From: Phenylobacterium sp.
GTDB taxonomy: Bacteria; Pseudomonadota; Alphaproteobacteria; Caulobacterales; Caulobacteraceae
Length of the DNA: 7,281 nt
Direction: 5' to 3'
Assembly: GCA_028698405.1 (NCBI GenBank)
Contig: JAQVDF010000085.1
Span: 1 to 7,281, forward strand
Position 1 is the stretch's first letter. Each line of letters starts with the position of its first letter. The notes below the pieces were generated by a model, which saw only the letters and a list, made by a program, of their open reading frames with translations, was not told the origin of the DNA and did not search any database. Made by a program: the position numbers and the translations under genes. Shown one piece after another: positions 4,865 through 7,281 of the stretch.

Positions 4865-5854
4865 ATGTCTACCAAGACCCCGGTCCGCGTGGCCGTCACC
4901 GGCGCGGCCGGCAACATCGGCTACGCCCTGCTGTTCCGCATCGCCTCCGGCGAAATGCTGGGCAAGGACCAGCCGGTCATCCTGCAGCTAATCGAGATTC
5001 CCGCCGAGGGCGCGCAGAAGGCGCTCAAGGGTGTGGCCATGGAGCTGGACGACTGCGCCTTCCCGCTGCTGCAGGACATCCAGCTGTTCGACGACCCCGC
5101 CAAGGGCTTCCGCGACGCCAACTGGTGCCTGCTGGTCGGCTCCAAGCCGCGCGGCCCGGGCATGGAGCGGGCCGACCTCCTGAAGGACAACGGCAAGATC
5201 TTCATCGCCCAGGGCAAGGCGATCGACGAGAACGCCGCCGACAACGCCCGCATCGCGGTGGTCGGCAACCCCTGCAACACCAACTGCATGATCGCGGCCA
5301 GCCAGGCTCGCCGGCTGCCGAAGGACCGCTTCACCGCGATGGTGCGCCTCGATCAGAACCGCGCCGCGGCCCAGCTCGCCAAGAAGGCCGGCGTGGCGGT
5401 CACCGACGTGTCGGAAATCTTCATCTACGGCAACCACAGCCCGACGATGTTCGCCGACTTCACCCACGCCAAGATCGGCGGCAAGCCGGCCGCCGACTTG
5501 ATCGGCGACGAGGCCTGGCTGAAGAACGAGTTCCTGCCGACCGTCGGCAAGCGCGGCGCGGCGATCATCGACGCCCGCGGCCAAAGCTCGGCCGCCTCGG
5601 CCGCCAACGCCCTGATCGACCACGTGCGCGACCTGACCACCCCGGGCGCGGTGCACGCCGTGGCCGTCCCCTCGACCGGCCAGTACGGCTTCGCCGAAGG
5701 CGTCTGGGCGGGGATGCCGGTCCGCTCCACCGGCGGCGGCGCCTACGAGATCATCACCAGCTACGAGATGGACGACTTCGCCAAATCGAAGATCGCCATC
5801 ACCAACGACGAGCTGGTCGGCGAGCGCGACACCGTCAAGGAAATGCTCGGCTGA
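4865..5854 (+). CDS. mdh: Malate dehydrogenase, type 2 (NAD-dependent)
   Basis: A 329-residue cytoplasmic enzyme that interconverts malate and oxaloacetate with NAD. It belongs to the type 2 MDH branch (as in Aquaspirillum, Burkholderia, Xanthomonas and the cytosolic enzymes), not the lactate dehydrogenase-like branch. Key sites visible: the nucleotide loop GAAGNIG (13-19), the substrate loop KPRGPGMER with Arg96 and Arg102, GNPCNTN (135-141), RLDQNR with Asp163 and Arg166, and the catalytic His191 in YGNHSPTM. The residue pair Asp163/His191 and the three arginines are all present, so it should be active. Length is standard for the family. The start is the ATG at 4865, chosen by the GGAG site. 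It appears monocistronic, with a promoter candidate upstream and a strong terminator right after the stop. Codon use looks like its neighbours. Confidence 0.96.
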   Translation: MSTKTPVRVAVTGAAGNIGYALLFRIASGEMLGKDQPVILQLIEIPAEGAQKALKGVAMELDDCAFPLLQDIQLFDDPAKGFRDANWCLLVGSKPRGPGMERADLLKDNGKIFIAQGKAIDENAADNARIAVVGNPCNTNCMIAASQARRLPKDRFTAMVRLDQNRAAAQLAKKAGVAVTDVSEIFIYGNHSPTMFADFTHAKIGGKPAADLIGDEAWLKNEFLPTVGKRGAAIIDARGQSSAASAANALIDHVRDLTTPGAVHAVAVPSTGQYGFAEGVWAGMPVRSTGGGAYEIITSYEMDDFAKSKIAITNDELVGERDTVKEMLG

Positions 5855-5878
5855 GCACGGCCGCCTTCAAGGCATGAG

Positions 5879-5912
5879 AACGGGCCGGCCTCGCGCCGGC
5901 CCGTTTTTCTTT
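5879..5912 (+). terminator. Rho-independent terminator of mdh
   Basis: An 11-bp perfect stem (5879-5889 with 5895-5905, arms AACGGGCCGGC and GCCGGCCCGTT) closes a 5-nt loop and runs into TTTTTCTTT. It begins 25 nt after the mdh stop. On the minus strand the stem is not followed by a T-run, so it offers the convergent leftward gene little. Confidence 0.93.
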
Positions 5913-5918
5913 GTCCGC

Positions 5919-6431
5919 CTACTCGTCGACGGCGAAAGCCGGCGGCAGGACGAGTTCGGCCGCATCGGCGCCGGCGTTTTCGGCGGCGGAGGCCAGCTCG
6001 ACGTCCATGGGCTCGGGCGCGACGTCAGGCGGCGGGAGCAGTTCGGGGTCCGCCCGTTCCGGCGCGGGCCTGGGCGCGCTGCGCGCAGGCGCCGCGGCGC
6101 GGGCCACGACGACGGCGGGCACGGCCGTGCCGGGCGGCAGGGTCTGCAGCGGCGCGGCGGTCGTGTGTATCGGCGCGGGCTCGACGACGCGGCCCGGTCC
6201 GACCTCGATCTGCACCACCTGATCGGACCGGAGCATCAGGCCGTCGGTGTCGCGCTCGTTCGGCTTGGCCATCAGGCCGAAGCCCGCCCCCAGCACCGCG
6301 GCGGCGGCCACCCCGCCCATCAGGATTCGGCCGGCCCGCGAGGCGGCTCCCGGCCGGGATCTGCGCACGGGGGCCGAAAAGCCGTTGTAGACCCCGGCGG
6401 GGATGGAGCCGCGCTGGCCTTCGATCGACAT
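5919..6431 (-). CDS. Single-pass membrane protein of unknown function, proline/alanine-rich
   Basis: A 170-residue protein that I do not recognise. The first 34 residues are polar and basic (MSIEGQRGSIPAGVYNGFSA, then several Arg). One membrane helix follows at about 35-54 (GRILMGGVAAAAVLGAGFGLMA). The rest, about 55-170, would lie in the periplasm and is rich in Pro, Ala and Val, with an acidic C-terminus ending PPAFAVDE. A short segment at 63-84 (GLMLRSDQVVQIEVGPGRVV) looks structured. The ATG at 6429-6431 is supported by AAAGGA about ten bases upstream; the longer open frame upstream overlaps the next gene and is a shadow. The anchor closely resembles that of the next leftward gene. Its neighbour upstream ends 91 bp away, and co-transcription is possible. 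The real-gene call rests on the anchor similarity, the clean start and the stop just before the mdh terminator. Confidence 0.75.
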   Translation of the reverse strand: MSIEGQRGSIPAGVYNGFSAPVRRSRPGAASRAGRILMGGVAAAAVLGAGFGLMAKPNERDTDGLMLRSDQVVQIEVGPGRVVEPAPIHTTAAPLQTLPPGTAVPAVVVARAAAPARSAPRPAPERADPELLPPPDVAPEPMDVELASAAENAGADAAELVLPPAFAVDE

Positions 6432-6522
6432 GCTGGTCTGGTCCTTTGAAGCGTCCCGCGGTCGGAATGGGCGAGCCGACTCCGCGGTTGCAGAGGCGAA
6501 GGCCGGATGTGATCGCGCCGGC

Positions 6523-7281
6523 CTAGAAACCGTCCCAGGCCTCGATGGCCATGTCGTTGAGTTCGGCGGTGCGCTGCTCGTAGACGTCGGCCACGGCGGC
6601 GGGCGAGCGGCGGGCGGCCTGCTCGCGGATCCGCAGCCAGTCGTCCTGCTCGGCGCGCAGCCAGCGGCCGGGCACGCCCGCGGCCAGAGCCCGCTGATAG
6701 GCCTCGGCCAGGCGCCGGTCGGCAGCCGCCAGGCGCGGGTCGCCACAGACCATTTCCTCGGCGAGGCTGGCGGCCCAGCGGCAGTTGAAGCTCGGCCGCA
6801 CGCGGGGCGGCGGTCCGGTGCGGGCGGCCAGGCGCGGCGGCGGCTCGCGAAGCTGGGGCGACCGGACAGCCGCGGGCGGCGGCGCCGGTTCGGACTCCGC
6901 CGGCGGAGCAGGCTCGGAGACTGGCGGGAGCCACTCGGCGCGAGGCGCCGGAGCCGGCTCGGCCGGCGGCGTCGCGGCCGCTTCCGGCGGCTGGAGCGCC
7001 TCGGCCGTCTCCGGCGCCTCGCGCACGGCGACCTGCATCTGGGGAACGGCGACGGCTTCGACCTCGGCGGGAGGCTTGGCCGGCTGCATCTTCGGCGGCT
7101 CGCCGATCAGCTCGGGCCGCGCCAGCACGCCCAGCGTGGCGCCCAGGACCACGGCGGCGGCGACGCCCGCCAGCAGGCCCTTGCGCGAAGGCCGCCGGCG
7201 CGGCTCGCGGGTCAGCGGCAGGGGTTCGTCGTCCGGCGTTGGCGGTCCGGAAGCGCCGCCGCCATCGGACGCCAGCTCGAA
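6523..7281 (-). CDS. Membrane-anchored LprI/DUF1311-like protein, N-terminus outside window
   Basis: The frame is open to the window edge and encodes the last 252 residues of a protein. The visible part starts with an acidic cytoplasmic stretch (FELASDGGGASGPP) and a basic cluster (REPRRRPSRK). A membrane helix follows at about residues 36-56 (GLLAGVAAAVVLGATLGVLA). A long Pro/Ala/Glu linker runs to about 160. The last 90 residues form a domain with the LprI/DUF1311 pattern: SFNC (Cys167), EEMVCGDPRLAAADRRLAEAY (Cys179), EQDDWLRIREQAA and a C-terminal YEQRTAEL. The two Cys are spaced for a disulfide. LprI N-terminal domains were named for lysozyme inhibition in Mycobacterium, but most members are uncharacterised, so the role here is unknown. 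No credible in-frame start lies in the window; a GTG at 7150-7152 falls inside the membrane helix and is rejected. Confidence 0.82.
   Translation of the reverse strand, partial: FELASDGGGASGPPTPDDEPLPLTREPRRRPSRKGLLAGVAAAVVLGATLGVLARPELIGEPPKMQPAKPPAEVEAVAVPQMQVAVREAPETAEALQPPEAAATPPAEPAPAPRAEWLPPVSEPAPPAESEPAPPPAAVRSPQLREPPPRLAARTGPPPRVRPSFNCRWAASLAEEMVCGDPRLAAADRRLAEAYQRALAAGVPGRWLRAEQDDWLRIREQAARRSPAAVADVYEQRTAELNDMAIEAWDGF

Noticed and set aside
4339..5877. A 512-residue open frame over the DUF6886 and mdh genes
   Set aside because: It is an Arg/Pro/Gly-rich alternative frame of two well-recognised genes, typical of high-GC DNA.
6432..6522. Promoter in the 91-bp gap before the 170-residue membrane protein
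   Set aside because: I found no TTG-type -35 or GCTANAWC-like -10, nor a recognisable alternative sigma site; only two CCGCGG palindromes, which are common in such GC-rich DNA.

Overview
The window is very GC-rich DNA with the codon use and promoter style of an alphaproteobacterium. Several upstream regions fit the Caulobacter housekeeping promoter (TTGaCgS, 10-14 nt, GCTANAWC). Together with the protein sequences this suggests Caulobacterales (Caulobacter, Phenylobacterium or a relative); the genus is an inference. Most of the window is ordinary chromosomal gene content. I see no CRISPR array, tRNA, rRNA, phage module or obvious defence island.

Layout, left to right. The last 36 codons of an IS5-family transposase (+) end at 113. 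A REP-like GC-rich hairpin and a strong terminator follow, the terminator serving the leftward gene next to it. That gene (261-1013, -) encodes a seven-helix Bax-inhibitor-1 family membrane protein. A 258-bp divergent region with one promoter candidate on each strand leads to thpR (1272-1808, +), an RNA 2',3'-cyclic phosphodiesterase. ThpR converges on a DUF2237 protein (1844-2227, -) across a short palindrome. Next is a probable two-gene operon (+): a CitE/HpcH-type CoA-ester lyase (2276-3121) and a secreted protein of unknown function (3132-3770). The latter shares its stop-codon bases with a convergent HIT-domain protein (3767-4186, -). Divergent from the HIT gene is a DUF6886 protein (4247-4780, +), followed by mdh (4865-5854, +), which has its own promoter candidate and a textbook terminator. 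The right end holds two leftward genes for single-pass, proline-rich membrane proteins: a 170-residue protein of unknown function (5919-6431) and an LprI/DUF1311-like protein that runs off the window edge (6523-7281).

How the genes relate. The CoA-ester lyase and malate dehydrogenase could both act on C4-acid/acyl-CoA chemistry around the TCA cycle, but they are separated by three genes and an orientation switch, so a joint pathway is only a suggestion. ThpR (RNA ends) and the HIT protein (nucleotide hydrolase) are housekeeping enzymes. The two right-hand membrane proteins share a nearly identical membrane-anchor segment, the clearest unexplained relationship in the window. The other points of most interest are the type-2 form of the malate dehydrogenase, a palindrome over the BI-1 promoter candidate, and the secreted protein downstream of the lyase.
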